A DNA stretch of 64,000 nucleotides from Sinorhizobium fredii NGR234. GTDB lineage: Bacteria > Pseudomonadota > Alphaproteobacteria > Rhizobiales > Rhizobiaceae. The notes beneath the pieces are model-generated. The model made no database searches and was not told the origin of the DNA. It saw nothing but the letters and a program-made list of their open reading frames with translations. The stretch is taken from NCBI RefSeq assembly GCF_000018545.1, contig NC_012587.1, positions 2,822,001-2,886,000 on the forward strand. The letters are read 5' to 3'. Position numbers and translations under genes: made by a program. Below, one piece after another: positions 44,338-52,407 of the stretch. The stretch's first letter is position 1. Each line of letters begins with the position of its first letter.

Positions 44338-44511
44338 ATGTTGCCCCGCGATGGTCATGACACGCACTCGACTGCTTTCCCGATCGGCCTCCTTCTGCTC
44401 GCCGTAAGCGCTATCCTGGCCTACTTGGCGATCGGCGGGGCTTGGTCCGAGAACCGGACCGAAACAGCTGTCTACACGCCGCAGATAACAGATAACGCGA
44501 AGCCGCGCTGA
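44338..44511 (+). CDS. 57-residue single-pass membrane protein under a general-stress promoter
   Basis: This short protein starts MLPRDGHDTHSTAFPIG and has one transmembrane helix (about residues 15-34, LLLLAVSAILAYLAIGGAW) followed by a polar tail. GGAG lies about nine bases before the ATG, and the EcfG/RpoE2-type promoter is directly upstream. No family is recognised. The next gene follows after 101 bp and may be on the same transcript. Confidence 0.7.
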   Translation: MLPRDGHDTHSTAFPIGLLLLAVSAILAYLAIGGAWSENRTETAVYTPQITDNAKPR

Positions 44512-44612
44512 GATCCGGCCTATCTGGAAGCCAGACACGGGACGAGGCCCCTTCTTTCACGAAGCCATCACGGTGGCAGAAGTTTCACCTGCTTGGACTG
44601 GGAGGAACCACA

Positions 44613-44837
44613 ATGGCCAAGCGTTTAGCAAGGAACACGTCGCCAACGAAAGAAACCGAGGCCGAGCTTGTCGAACAGGTCGTTTCCGATTGGTGCAAAA
44701 TGCATCAGGTCGACCCGATAAGCCATACGGCCGTGATGGAGGGGCTGAGAGTTCTCTACATGATCCGCGAGTTTGATCTGACGGACAGAGAGGAACTTCT
44801 GAAGGAATTGCTGGCGAGCGACGAGGAGGGCGCTTGA
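44613..44837 (+). CDS. 74-residue hypothetical protein
   Basis: This is an acidic, helical 74-residue protein starting MAKRLARNTSPTKETEAELV with a central DWCKMH segment and a Glu-rich end. GGGAGGA lies eight bases before the ATG, a strong ribosome site. No domain recognised. It follows the 57-residue membrane protein and probably belongs to the same stress-related group, but has no promoter match of its own. Confidence 0.6.
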   Translation: MAKRLARNTSPTKETEAELVEQVVSDWCKMHQVDPISHTAVMEGLRVLYMIREFDLTDREELLKELLASDEEGA

Positions 44838-45060
44838 GCCACGGGAAGAAACCGCCCCTTGCGGGTGCATGGAGGCCGCGACTGGCGCCGCTCCGGTCGT
44901 TTCGTTGCCGCGACGGACACCGAAAAGCCCAAGCTGAAGCTACCCCGGAACTATCGGACGTTAGTCCGACGCGTGCCGCTAAAGGTCTGAGTCCGGTTGC
45001 CCAACAACTGTCGCGACACATAATTGTGGGAAACGACGAAGTGCAATCGGAGCTACAGTG

Positions 45061-45303
45061 ATGCGATCCAGCAGGTGGAAAGATTATCTTGCCGATATAG
45101 GTTGGAGGATCACGTCTGGCCCCGGATCGACAGCGATCTACCTCGCAGCGGCCATGTCGAGTGCTGCTCTTGCGAGCGCAGCGACCGGCATTCCGGCCTA
45201 TGTACTCGTTGCCGTGGCCGTTGTCCTGGTGCTGCTCGTGGACCCGCCGCAAAAGATTCGAAAGTTCCGACAGCAACAGCGCCGGCGGGAGCACCGATGC
45301 TGA
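45061..45303 (+). CDS. 80-residue membrane protein of unknown function
   Basis: This is a small protein with two closely spaced hydrophobic segments (about 25-42 and 44-62) and a strongly basic end (KIRKFRQQQRRREHRC). GGAG precedes the ATG by about nine bases. No family is recognised and length and composition alone cannot prove that it is real. Confidence 0.42.
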   Translation: MRSSRWKDYLADIGWRITSGPGSTAIYLAAAMSSAALASAATGIPAYVLVAVAVVLVLLVDPPQKIRKFRQQQRRREHRC

Positions 45304-45496
45304 TCCCGATGCTCGGCTCCGACAATCGGCTCTACCAATCGTCTGGAAGCGATTTTTGCCAAGGAATCCGGAAACTCAACTTTTCCGATTTTGGGTGTCA
45401 AAATTCCGGAAACGCGCAACCCGCTACAACGAGGTTGTCACCCATGTCTTAGGAACGATCTGTTACCTATGTCTCCGGGCTGGACAACGGGAACGA

Positions 45497-45573
45497 TGGT
45501 AGCGGAGGAGGGATTCGAACCCCCGACACAAGGATTATGATTCCTCTGCTCTAACCTACTGAGCTACTCCGCC
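45497..45573 (-). tRNA. tRNA-Met (CAT anticodon)
   Basis: A complete cloverleaf reads on the minus strand from GGCGGAGTAGCTCAG to CTCCGCTACCA. The anticodon loop contains CAT within ATCATAATC, the T arm has GGTTCGAATCC, and the CCA end is encoded. The acceptor stem has seven pairs with a G-U at the end, so it looks like an elongator tRNA-Met. Initiator and tRNA-Ile2 (lysidine-type) alternatives share the CAT anticodon; the pairing at the top of the acceptor stem argues against the initiator. Confidence 0.93.
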
Positions 45574-45707
45574 GCCGGTGCCGTGGCAGCTTCTTGGCGA
45601 AGCCCGTCTCGGCTGGACGGGCGGCTTATAAGGTGCTGTTCCGGCTAGTGTCAAGCAATGTCTTCGGGAAAGTGTGAAGTTTTCCCGACGTGCCGGATCG
45701 GGCCGGC

Positions 45708-46904
45708 TCAGGCGGCCGCGGGCGCCTGCAGAAGCGCCTGAAGGGCCGCCTCGGCCGCCGGTTCGCGTTCCGATTTGCGGATGAAGCCGCCGCCATAGAC
45801 GCGGGCGTCCTCGCCGGTGCCGGAATAGAGTGCGCAGGCCTGGCCGGGCGCCACGCCCGCCTCGCCGTCGACGAGTTCGACATAGATGCCGTCCGCATCG
45901 CATTTCATCTCGGCCGGCGCCGGCTGGCGGGTGGAGCGAACCTTGGCGAAGCATGCGAAGCCGCGGCTTGCCGCCGCGTCGATTTCCTCGTCGCCCAGCC
46001 AGTTGACGTCGCGCAGATAGACGCGGCGGGTCTCCAGCGCCTCCTTCGGGCCGACGATGACGCGGCGCGAGCGGGCGTCGAGATAGACGACATAGAGCGG
46101 CTCGCCGGTCGCCACGCCAATGCCGCGGCGCTGGCCGATCGTGTAGTGCAGGATACCCTCATGGGTGCCGAGCACCCGCCCGTCGAGATGCACGATCTCG
46201 CCGCCAAGCGCCGCATTCGGCTTCAGCTTCGAGACGATGTCGCTGTACTTGCCCTGCGGCACGAAACAGATGTCCTGGCTGTCGGCCTTCTTGGCGACGA
46301 CGAGGCCCATTTCCTCGGCCAGCGCCCTCGTCTCGGGCTTGGAGAGGTTGCCGAGCGGAAAGCGCAGATAGTCGATCTGCTCCTGCGTCGTCGCGAAGAG
46401 AAAATAGCTCTGGTCGCGCTCCGCGTCGGTCGGCCGGTAGAGGGCACGCTGGCCCTGGTAGCGCGGCTTCGGGCTCGGCCGCGAGCGGATGTAGTGGCCG
46501 GTCGCCAGCGCGTCGGCGCCGAGTTCCTTGGCGGTCGCCAGGAGGTCGGCGAACTTGACGGTCTGGTTGCAGGCAACGCAGGGGATCGGCGTTTCGCCGG
46601 CAATGTAGCTTTCGGCAAAGGGGTTGATCACCGTCTCGCGGAACCGCGCCTCGTAGTCGAGCACGTAATGCGGAATGCCCAGCGTCTCGCAGACACGCCG
46701 CGCATCGTCGATATCCTGGCCGGCGCAGCAGGAGCCGGCCCGGTGAACCGCCGCGCCATGGTCGTAAAGCTGCAGGGTGATGCCGAGAACGTCGTAGCCC
46801 TCGCGTTTGAGCAGCCCGGCCACCACGGAGGAATCGACGCCGCCGGACATGGCGACGACGACACGCGTATCTTCGGGCTTGCGGTCAAAATCGAGACTGT
46901 TCAC
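45708..46904 (-). CDS. mnmA: tRNA-specific 2-thiouridylase
   Basis: MnmA puts the 2-thio group on U34 of tRNAs for Lys, Glu and Gln. The protein has 398 residues. The ATP PP-loop is SGGVDSS at 20-26; the catalytic cysteines lie in the [10 protein letters not shown] segment and in the DICFVPQG segment; GHYIRSR and the C-terminal beta-barrel follow. The chosen GTG at 46904 gives MNSLDFDRK; a TTG nine bases upstream is also in frame. The gene ends 134 bp from the tRNA-Met gene. Confidence 0.95.
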   Translation of the reverse strand: MNSLDFDRKPEDTRVVVAMSGGVDSSVVAGLLKREGYDVLGITLQLYDHGAAVHRAGSCCAGQDIDDARRVCETLGIPHYVLDYEARFRETVINPFAESYIAGETPIPCVACNQTVKFADLLATAKELGADALATGHYIRSRPSPKPRYQGQRALYRPTDAERDQSYFLFATTQEQIDYLRFPLGNLSKPETRALAEEMGLVVAKKADSQDICFVPQGKYSDIVSKLKPNAALGGEIVHLDGRVLGTHEGILHYTIGQRRGIGVATGEPLYVVYLDARSRRVIVGPKEALETRRVYLRDVNWLGDEEIDAAASRGFACFAKVRSTRQPAPAEMKCDADGIYVELVDGEAGVAPGQACALYSGTGEDARVYGGGFIRKSEREPAAEAALQALLQAPAAA

Positions 46905-46960
46905 GGGTTCCAATCCGGCATCCGGGCGCGGCTATCACTGCCGGCGTCCTGTTTTATCTC

Positions 46961-47062
46961 CTGCATGCTTCCTTCAATCGTTGCCGATTCAAGGATGAGA
47001 ACGTGCAGCAATTCAAAATGCTACAGAGACCTTGCGCGTCTGATAGACGCGCGGCGCTGTAG
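46961..47062. repeat. palindromic repeat, family 3, copy 1
   Basis: CTGCATG...CGTGCAG is followed by CAATTCAAAATGCTACAG and a GCGCGTCTGATAGACGCGC hairpin that ends GCGCTGTAG. The CTACAG/CTGTAG ends are inverted. Two more copies lie at 47731-47834 and 48702-48783, and a worn one at 4761-4806. Confidence 0.75.
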
Positions 47063-47268
47063 AGGCCGCGGACGCTGATCTTCGCTGCGCAGGCGGCGCT
47101 CCTTCGGCTTTCTGTGCCGCGACATATAGAAACTTGTGCTTCGCGGGGCAAGAGCGCAGGCGTGACGGGCCGCGCGGCTGCCGATCAAGCCGCCTCCCGA
47201 CCTGCCCTCGCGGGGATTCTCTGGTGGCCCAAGGCCGCTCAAATTATGAGCAAATTGTTACCAGCCGC

Positions 47269-47283
47269 TTAGGCAAATGTTAA
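47269..47283 (+). promoter_or_regulatory. candidate CtrA box upstream of sciP
   Basis: TTAG-N7-TTAA differs by one base from the CtrA consensus TTAA-N7-TTAA and lies 54 bp before the sciP start. In Caulobacter the orthologue is part of the CtrA circuit, so a CtrA site is expected. Confidence 0.45.
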
Positions 47284-47337
47284 ATGTGGCAAGCTAAGGT
47301 CGCCTCCATATGGTCTTGAGTTTGTGTAGAGAGTCCC

Positions 47338-47613
47338 ATGACCGAAATGATGCGTCCACGCGTGAAATATGTCATCGGCCCCGATGGCAGTCCTCTGACG
47401 ATTGCGGATCTGCCGCCGGCCAACACCCGGCGCTGGGTGATCCGCCGCAAGGCCGAAGTCGTCGCTGCCGTGCGTGGCGGCCTCCTGAGCCTTGAGGAGG
47501 CCTGCGAGCGTTACACGCTTACCGTCGAGGAATTCCTCTCCTGGCAGTCCTCCATCAACGACCACGGTCTCGCCGGCCTGCGCACCACCCGCATTCAGCA
47601 ATATCGCCACTGA
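47338..47613 (+). CDS. sciP: CtrA inhibitor SciP (DUF1153)
   Basis: SciP is a small helix-turn-helix protein that binds CtrA and blocks CtrA-driven transcription in G1-type cells in Caulobacter. This 91-residue protein contains the DUF1153 core: RVKYVIGPDGSPLTIADLP, RWVIRRKAEVVAAVRGGLLS, and EEACERYTLTVEEFLSWQ, which is the helix-turn-helix. The ATG at 47338 is chosen; two further Met codons follow within five residues. ctrA is 1.5 kb downstream, and a CtrA-like box lies upstream. A strong terminator follows. Confidence 0.92.
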   Translation: MTEMMRPRVKYVIGPDGSPLTIADLPPANTRRWVIRRKAEVVAAVRGGLLSLEEACERYTLTVEEFLSWQSSINDHGLAGLRTTRIQQYRH

Positions 47614-47638
47614 TCCATTCGCGACAGGGCCATAGATC

Positions 47639-47675
47639 GAACCGGCGGCTGGGGACATGCCCCAGCCGCCGGTTT
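47639..47675 (+). terminator. intrinsic terminator after sciP
   Basis: A 14-bp perfect GC-rich stem (ACCGGCGGCTGGGG and complement) with an ACATG loop is followed by TTTCGTTTCG. It lies 27 bp after the sciP stop. Confidence 0.85.
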
Positions 47676-47730
47676 CGTTTCGACAGGGGCGCTTTCGTCG
47701 AAAATCGGCTGTACCTTGCGGGATTATCCC

Positions 47731-47834
47731 CTACAGCGCCGTGCGTCTTTTCAGACGCACAAAGGTCGCTGTAGCCCTTTGAATCGCTGCATGTTTTTAT
47801 CCTTAAATCGAACACGATTTAAGGAAACATGCAG
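47731..47834. repeat. palindromic repeat, family 3, copy 2 (reverse orientation)
   Basis: CTACAGCGCCGTGCGTC through AGACGCAC, GGTCGCTGTAG, CTTTGAATCGCTGCATG and a TTAAATCG...CGATTTAAGG hairpin. It has the same modules as copy 1 but in inverted order. It ends 39 bp before the acetyltransferase gene. Confidence 0.75.
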
Positions 47835-47873
47835 TAGCATCGGCCCGCAGAGCAACCTGACGAAAGCGAAGCC

Positions 47874-48155
47874 ATGCAGATCGACGAGGAGAAAACCGGC
47901 GCCAAGGGCCGCTATACCGCGACCGTCGACGGTCATACCGGCGAAATGACCTATTCGCGATCGTCATCGCAGCTGGTGATCATCGACCACACCTTCGTGC
48001 CGGACGAATTGCGCGGCAAGGGCGTCGGCCAGGCGCTTGCAAGGCACGCGGTCGAGGAAGCGCGCCAGGGCGGCTGGAAGATCATTCCGCTCTGCCCCTT
48101 CATGCGCGCCCACGCGATGCGCCATCCCGAATGGCAGGACGTGATCCAGGCCTGA
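47874..48155 (+). CDS. small GNAT-type N-acetyltransferase
   Basis: This is a 93-residue member of the short GNAT group (COG2388, YjdJ-like). The acetyl-CoA-binding motif is the RGKGVGQALARHAVEEARQ segment near residues 47-65, followed by KIIPLCPFMRAH, a family signature. The substrate is unknown. It sits between sciP and ctrA but is flanked by repeats and terminators, so it is probably a single gene. Confidence 0.88.
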   Translation: MQIDEEKTGAKGRYTATVDGHTGEMTYSRSSSQLVIIDHTFVPDELRGKGVGQALARHAVEEARQGGWKIIPLCPFMRAHAMRHPEWQDVIQA

Positions 48156-48179
48156 TCGCGCGGACTTCGGAAGCACGAC

Positions 48180-48207
48180 GGCCCGCCTTCCGGAAGGGAA
48201 GCGGGCC
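48180..48207 (+). terminator. probable terminator after the GNAT gene
   Basis: GGCCCGC pairs with GCGGGCC around an inner TTCC/GGAA stem, followed by GTTCGTT. It lies 25 bp after the stop codon. Confidence 0.6.
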
Positions 48208-48286
48208 GTTCGTTATCGGGTAAGAGGAAGCGCCCCGCCGCAGTTGCGGCCGAGGCTCCTGTTAAGCGTTAGCCGCCGATCTCCCC

Positions 48287-48637
48287 TCAGGCGCGAAGCC
48301 GGGTGGACGAATCCCGCTCTTCCAGAGCCGCGGCCTTGGCATACTCGGCCTGAACTTCGGCAAGTGCCAGTTCCGCCGCATCCTGCTGCACCTTCAGCTC
48401 GCGGATCGACACCTGCAGGTTATCGGCACGCTGGCGCGCCGCCTTGGCGAAGGTCGGATAGGCAAAATGCGAGGGATCGGAAATCCCCGACTTCCTTTCC
48501 TCGAAGACGATCTGGCTTTCGAGGTCCTTGGTCATCCGCTCGAACTCGGACATCATCATCTGAAGCTGGGTCAACTGACGCTGCTTCTCCCGGACCTGAA
48601 ATTCCTTCAGGCGGGTAAGGCTCTCACGTGCTTTCAT
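48287..48637 (-). CDS. fliJ: FliJ-like coiled-coil protein
   Basis: This is a 116-residue protein that is almost entirely coiled coil (MKARESLTRLKEFQVREKQRQ onward), matching the FliJ family of flagellar type III export chaperones. In alphaproteobacteria fliJ often lies next to ctrA, as here, where the gene is divergent from it. FliJ acts in the cytoplasm with FliI ATPase; fliI is not in the window. The ATG at 48637 follows GGGAG. Coiled-coil families are easily confused, so the name is probable rather than certain. Confidence 0.75.
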   Translation of the reverse strand: MKARESLTRLKEFQVREKQRQLTQLQMMMSEFERMTKDLESQIVFEERKSGISDPSHFAYPTFAKAARQRADNLQVSIRELKVQQDAAELALAEVQAEYAKAAALEERDSSTRLRA

Positions 48638-48701
48638 ACGCAATACTCCCGTGGATAGCGAGACCCCGGTTACTGATTCCTGCGCCCGAATGCCGGCCCA
48701 T

Positions 48702-48783
48702 TGCTGCATGTTTGCTTTAGCGACATGCAGCAATTCAAACCGCTACAGCGACCTTTGGCGTCTGCAGACGCATGGTGCTGTAG
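48702..48783. repeat. palindromic repeat, family 3, copy 3
   Basis: GCTGCATG...CATGCAGCAATTCAAA, then CGCTACAGCGACC and a GCGTCTGCAGACGC hairpin ending GTGCTGTAG. It lies 65 bp from the fliJ start and starts the long ctrA upstream region. Confidence 0.75.
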
Positions 48784-49159
48784 GGCCGGAAACAAAAAAC
48801 GACTGCGGTCTTAACAAATACCTACCGCTGGTAACCTTTCGTTTACGGGCATCGTTAATCATAGGTGCGATGATTTAAGGCTCCGTAAATGCTGAGGTAC
48901 GAAATGTGGCGGCTTCGGCATTTGCGAGTCTAAAGAGTCAGATAGCGGCAATCCCTCATCTAAAGCATGAAGATTGCCATTTCAGATTCACCTTTGAAAT
49001 CAGGAGACTGCTAAAAATATTTAACATTTTCGATACACCTTGCCAGAGTGAATCAGAATTTGTTAACCATTTGATGGCAGCCTCCAAATCAGGCAACGAC
49101 TGGATCCGTATCGCGTAAGGGGGCCACGACGACCTTGGGCGGCGGAAAAGGGGAAGACT
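48784..49159 (+). promoter_or_regulatory. long AT-richer regulatory region of ctrA
   Basis: These 376 bases are clearly lower in GC than the surroundings and carry no convincing gene. They contain two GANTC sites for the CcrM methylase (GATTC 48985-48989, GAATC 49050-49054), a TTAACCAT at 49063-49070 resembling a CtrA half-site, and other TTAA elements near 48809 and 49021. This fits methylation-linked and self-regulated ctrA transcription known in alphaproteobacteria. Exact promoters were not assigned. Confidence 0.55.
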
Positions 49160-49861
49160 ATGCGGGTTCTACTGATCGAAGACGACAGCGCGACGGCGCA
49201 AAGCATTGAGCTGATGCTCAAGTCCGAAAGTTTCAACGTCTACACCACCGATCTCGGGGAAGAAGGCGTCGATCTCGGCAAGCTTTACGACTACGACATC
49301 ATTCTCCTCGACCTGAACCTGCCGGACATGTCGGGTTACGAGGTGCTGAGAACGCTGCGCCTGTCGAAGGTCAAGACCCCGATCCTCATTCTCTCCGGCA
49401 TGGCCGGCATCGAAGACAAGGTCCGCGGCCTGGGCTTCGGCGCCGACGACTACATGACCAAGCCGTTCCACAAGGACGAACTGGTGGCCCGCATCCATGC
49501 GATCGTGCGCCGCTCCAAGGGCCATGCCCAGTCGATCATCGCGACCGGCGAACTGATCGTCAATCTCGACGCCAAGACGGTGGAAGTCGGCGGTCAGCGC
49601 GTGCATCTGACCGGCAAGGAATACCAGATGCTCGAGCTCCTGTCGCTGCGCAAGGGCACGACGCTCACCAAGGAAATGTTCCTGAACCACCTCTATGGCG
49701 GCATGGACGAGCCGGAACTGAAGATCATCGACGTCTTCATCTGCAAGCTGCGCAAGAAACTCGCCAATGCCGCCGGTGGCGCCAACTATATCGAGACGGT
49801 GTGGGGCCGCGGCTATGTGCTGCGCGAGCCCGACGGCAACGACTATCTCGAAACCGCCTGA
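49160..49861 (+). CDS. ctrA: cell-cycle master response regulator CtrA
   Basis: CtrA is the OmpR-family regulator that controls division, flagella, pili and replication licensing in alphaproteobacteria. It has 233 residues. The receiver domain has D8, D9, phospho-acceptor D51 (LLDLNLPD) and the lysine in TKPF. The DNA-binding winged helix (about 125-225) includes the [15 protein letters not shown] and GYVLREP segments. The C-terminus is LETA, not the double-Ala end that Caulobacter CtrA uses as a ClpXP signal. An intrinsic terminator follows. Upstream CcrM-type sites are described separately. Confidence 0.97.
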   Translation: MRVLLIEDDSATAQSIELMLKSESFNVYTTDLGEEGVDLGKLYDYDIILLDLNLPDMSGYEVLRTLRLSKVKTPILILSGMAGIEDKVRGLGFGADDYMTKPFHKDELVARIHAIVRRSKGHAQSIIATGELIVNLDAKTVEVGGQRVHLTGKEYQMLELLSLRKGTTLTKEMFLNHLYGGMDEPELKIIDVFICKLRKKLANAAGGANYIETVWGRGYVLREPDGNDYLETA

Positions 49862-49887
49862 TTTCCCCGCCATAACCTAACCCGCAG

Positions 49888-49909
49888 ACCCGCCGCACCG
49901 GCGGGTTTT
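49888..49909 (+). terminator. intrinsic terminator after ctrA
   Basis: ACCCGCCG and CGGCGGGT with a three-base loop, then TTTT. It lies 27 bp after the ctrA stop. Confidence 0.8.
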
Positions 49910-50031
49910 GCATTTGCAGCGCGAAATTTGCTTTTGCTCGCGAGCGCCCTCGCCTCTTCGATCTCCGCGAATGCAAGAAAGCCGCAGCAAACGCCGCGGC
50001 TACCATGCCCTGCTATGCGTTATCCGATGCC

Positions 50032-50394
50032 TCAGGCGGCCATCGATTGACTGGCGAAGACGCTCGTCAGGATCTTGCGGTCGAAGGGTTTCAGCAAGAA
50101 GTCGTCCGCACCGGCCCGCTTGCCTGCCATCATCTTCCTGAGATCCGCCTCGACGACGCAGTAATAGATGCGCACCGACGCGCCCTCGGACAGCCGGCGG
50201 ATATTGGCGATGAGCTCGAGGGCACCGTCGAGGCCGGAATCGACGATCAGGATGTTCGGCAGTTCGGCTTCGCAGCGGACAAGCGCCTCGAGGCTGCTCG
50301 GCGCTTCCAGCACCAGGAAGCCCATGCCCGACAGAATGCGTTTCCCGACCTTCCTCACTACATCCGAGCCATCGGCAATCATCAAGCGCCGCAT
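50032..50394 (-). CDS. orphan receiver-domain response regulator next to chpT
   Basis: This is a single-domain receiver of 120 residues with no output domain. The phospho-acceptor is D52 (ILIVDSG) and the conserved lysine is K102 (LLKPF). The acidic pocket is unusual: IADGSD carries one Asp at position 8 instead of the usual pair. A longer start at 50409 adds five residues. It lies 260 bp downstream of chpT on the same strand, so it may take phosphate from ChpT or compete for it. It is not CpdR by sequence. Confidence 0.85.
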   Translation of the reverse strand: MRRLMIADGSDVVRKVGKRILSGMGFLVLEAPSSLEALVRCEAELPNILIVDSGLDGALELIANIRRLSEGASVRIYYCVVEADLRKMMAGKRAGADDFLLKPFDRKILTSVFASQSMAA

Positions 50395-50604
50395 GTCCAA
50401 CTCCTTCACGCCCTATCGGACGCGAAAACGCGTCCATGAAGCAAAGGTAGAGAGATTTGGCAAAGAAACCGTTACCGCCGTGGTTGACGGCGGATTTTCA
50501 TTTCTCGCCCAGGATCTAGAAACGGATCCGCGCCGCCTGCCGGCACCATGAAAAAGCGAAAGGCCTCCACCCGTATCGACGGATGGCGGCCTCGCTTAAT
50601 GTCA

Positions 50605-50653
50605 TAGCGACGCGCGGATCAAATCGATCCCGACCTAAGGAAACATGCAGTGG
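50605..50653. repeat. worn fragment of palindromic repeat family 3
   Basis: GCGACGCGCGGATC, GATCCCGACC and TAAGGAAACATGCAG match scattered modules of family 3 in order, but the hairpins are broken. It lies just after the chpT gene. Confidence 0.4.
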
Positions 50654-50654
50654 A

Positions 50655-51299
50655 TCAGGCCTCGATTCGCGCGGTGAAGACGATCGCCTCGCCGGTCGAG
50701 GTGACGTCGATCGCCATGCCGGCCTCTTCGGCAAGCAGGACCGTGTAATAGGGCTGGATCGAGTGGGCATCCACCGCTTCCTCCGGGGTGCCGGAAAGGA
50801 GCTCCATCAGCTTGGGCGGGACACGCATCATCCGCCCCTTGGCGACAAGGGTAAAGACCGCGTCGAACTCCGGGTTCTCGAGGGTAATGTCGATGGAGCC
50901 GCCGCGCGGGATCGCGCCATAGGCGATCAGGAACAGGTTGAGGAGCAGCTTGACCCGGTTCTTGCCGATGATCGCCCGCGGGCCGCTCCAGTTGACCTCG
51001 GTCTTCTTTTCCGCCGCGGCGAAGTCCTTGGCGGCCTTCTCGGCTTCGCCGGTGTCGATCGATGCGCCGACCGAGCCGGAGGCGCCGAAGGCAAGCCGCG
51101 CGAATTTCAGCCGCACCGAGGCGTTGAGCGCGCTGGTGCGGATCAGGTCCATCGCATCGGCGTCGGCGCCGCCCTCGTCCAGCAGTTCGAGCCCATTGTT
51201 GATGGCGCCGACAGGCGAGATGATGTCGTGGCACACCCGGCTGCACAGCAGCGCCGCAAGATCGGGTCCCGTCAACGTCAGGTTCGGATTTTTTGCCAT
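50655..51299 (-). CDS. chpT: histidine phosphotransferase ChpT
   Basis: ChpT carries phosphate from the hybrid kinase CckA to CtrA and CpdR. This 214-residue protein has the ChpT layout: a helical hairpin with the phospho-histidine H24 in CSRVCHDIISPVGAINNG, then a degenerate HATPase-like domain without ATP-binding residues (NLFLIAYGAIPRGG). Two adjacent ATG codons (51302, 51299) are available after GGGAAAG; the second has better spacing. Its presence 0.8 kb from ctrA groups the last relay step with its target. Confidence 0.93.
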   Translation of the reverse strand: MAKNPNLTLTGPDLAALLCSRVCHDIISPVGAINNGLELLDEGGADADAMDLIRTSALNASVRLKFARLAFGASGSVGASIDTGEAEKAAKDFAAAEKKTEVNWSGPRAIIGKNRVKLLLNLFLIAYGAIPRGGSIDITLENPEFDAVFTLVAKGRMMRVPPKLMELLSGTPEEAVDAHSIQPYYTVLLAEEAGMAIDVTSTGEAIVFTARIEA

Positions 51300-51651
51300 C
51301 ATTCTTTCCCGTTCGGTTCCATGCGGATATCGACACGTGGCCACGTCTCGCCGCTCCGGCGAGGCTTCGCCCGAGTCCGGCATAGCCACGCAGCCCGCGC
51401 CGATCAATAGGCCATAATGACATCACATTTGGTAAACCGATTGTTAAGAGGATCGGTTCAAATTGTCGGGGCACCCCCGGATTCACGTGGGATCACGGAA
51501 AGCGGATCGGGTGCACTCGTTCGAGACGACGGTGCGTTGCATGGCGCCGCTGCCTCAAATGGCCCAGACCCGCGCTGGCCCGCGCACCCGATGCATGAGC
51601 TGGCCATGACGGCCGGCCCGCGAGCCGCATTCGCGCCTGACGGAGGAAACG

Positions 51652-52245
51652 ATGCAGCCGATCATGAAGGCAACCGCAATGGCTGTTCGCGCCATTCTGA
51701 CCACGATGCTGCTCATCGGCAGTGTCCTGATGTCCGCCGCCTATGCTCAATCTGCGAATGGCAGCCAGTACACGATGCAGGAGATCGTCGACGCCGGCCA
51801 CGGCTTCTTCGGCGAGACTTCGGGCGGGCTTGCGAAAGTCGTGGAGCGCGCCTTCGAGCGCTACGGCCTGCCGAACGGCTACATCCTCGGCCAGGAAGGT
51901 TCCGGCGCCTTCATCGCCGGACTGACCTATGGAGAGGGCGAGCTCCACACCAAGAATGTCGGCCAGCACACTGTCTTCTGGCAGGGCCCGTCGCTCGGGC
52001 TCGACTGGGGCGGCCAGGGCAGCCGGGCGATGATGCTCGTCTATAACCTCTCGAGCGTCCCGGCTCTCTACAAGCGCTTCGGCGGCGTCTCCGGCTCGGC
52101 TTACGTCGTCGCCGGCGTCGGCATGACGGTGCTGACCGACGAGCACGTCGTCGTCGTGCCGATCCGCACCGGCATCGGCGCCAGGCTCGGCCTCAATGTC
52201 GGCTATCTGAAGCTGACCCAGCAGCCGACCTGGAACCCGTTCTGA
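51652..52245 (+). CDS. eipA: envelope integrity protein EipA (DUF1134)
   Basis: This is a periplasmic protein of 197 residues with signal peptide (cleavage near AYAQS, residue 33). The DUF1134 domain follows; in Brucella its member EipA supports envelope integrity and is linked to the CtrA pathway. Typical segments are GHGFFGETSGGLAKVVE, GEGELHTKNVG and WQGPSLGLDWGGQGSRAMMLVYNL. GGAGG precedes the ATG. It is divergent from chpT with a 352-bp gap in which I see no gene. Confidence 0.92.
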   Translation: MQPIMKATAMAVRAILTTMLLIGSVLMSAAYAQSANGSQYTMQEIVDAGHGFFGETSGGLAKVVERAFERYGLPNGYILGQEGSGAFIAGLTYGEGELHTKNVGQHTVFWQGPSLGLDWGGQGSRAMMLVYNLSSVPALYKRFGGVSGSAYVVAGVGMTVLTDEHVVVVPIRTGIGARLGLNVGYLKLTQQPTWNPF

Positions 52246-52407
52246 CACCAAAAGGCCGCACACGAGCCTCTGGAACGAGCCAAGGGCGTCCATCCCCTGC
52301 AGTAATTGTTGCAGCTTTCGAGCCGTCGTGTTTACTGCAGGAGAAGGAAGCAACCGCCCAACCGCATGGATGCATCGGATCCGGTCCAGACTTGAAACGG
52401 CCAGCAC

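Noticed and set aside
44946..44975. Sixth EcfG-type promoter near 44946 (GGAAC followed by GACGCG)
   Set aside because: The GGAAC element is present but the CGTT element is not found at 16-17 bp.
45497..45573. Initiator tRNA-Met or lysidine-type tRNA-Ile2
   Set aside because: The acceptor stem is paired to its end with a G-U, unlike bacterial initiators. The tRNA-Ile2 option cannot be fully excluded without a covariance-model comparison.
48906..49118. 70-codon frame in the ctrA leader
   Set aside because: It has a GTG start without a ribosome site and lies in the AT-rich control region; the sequence has no protein-like pattern.
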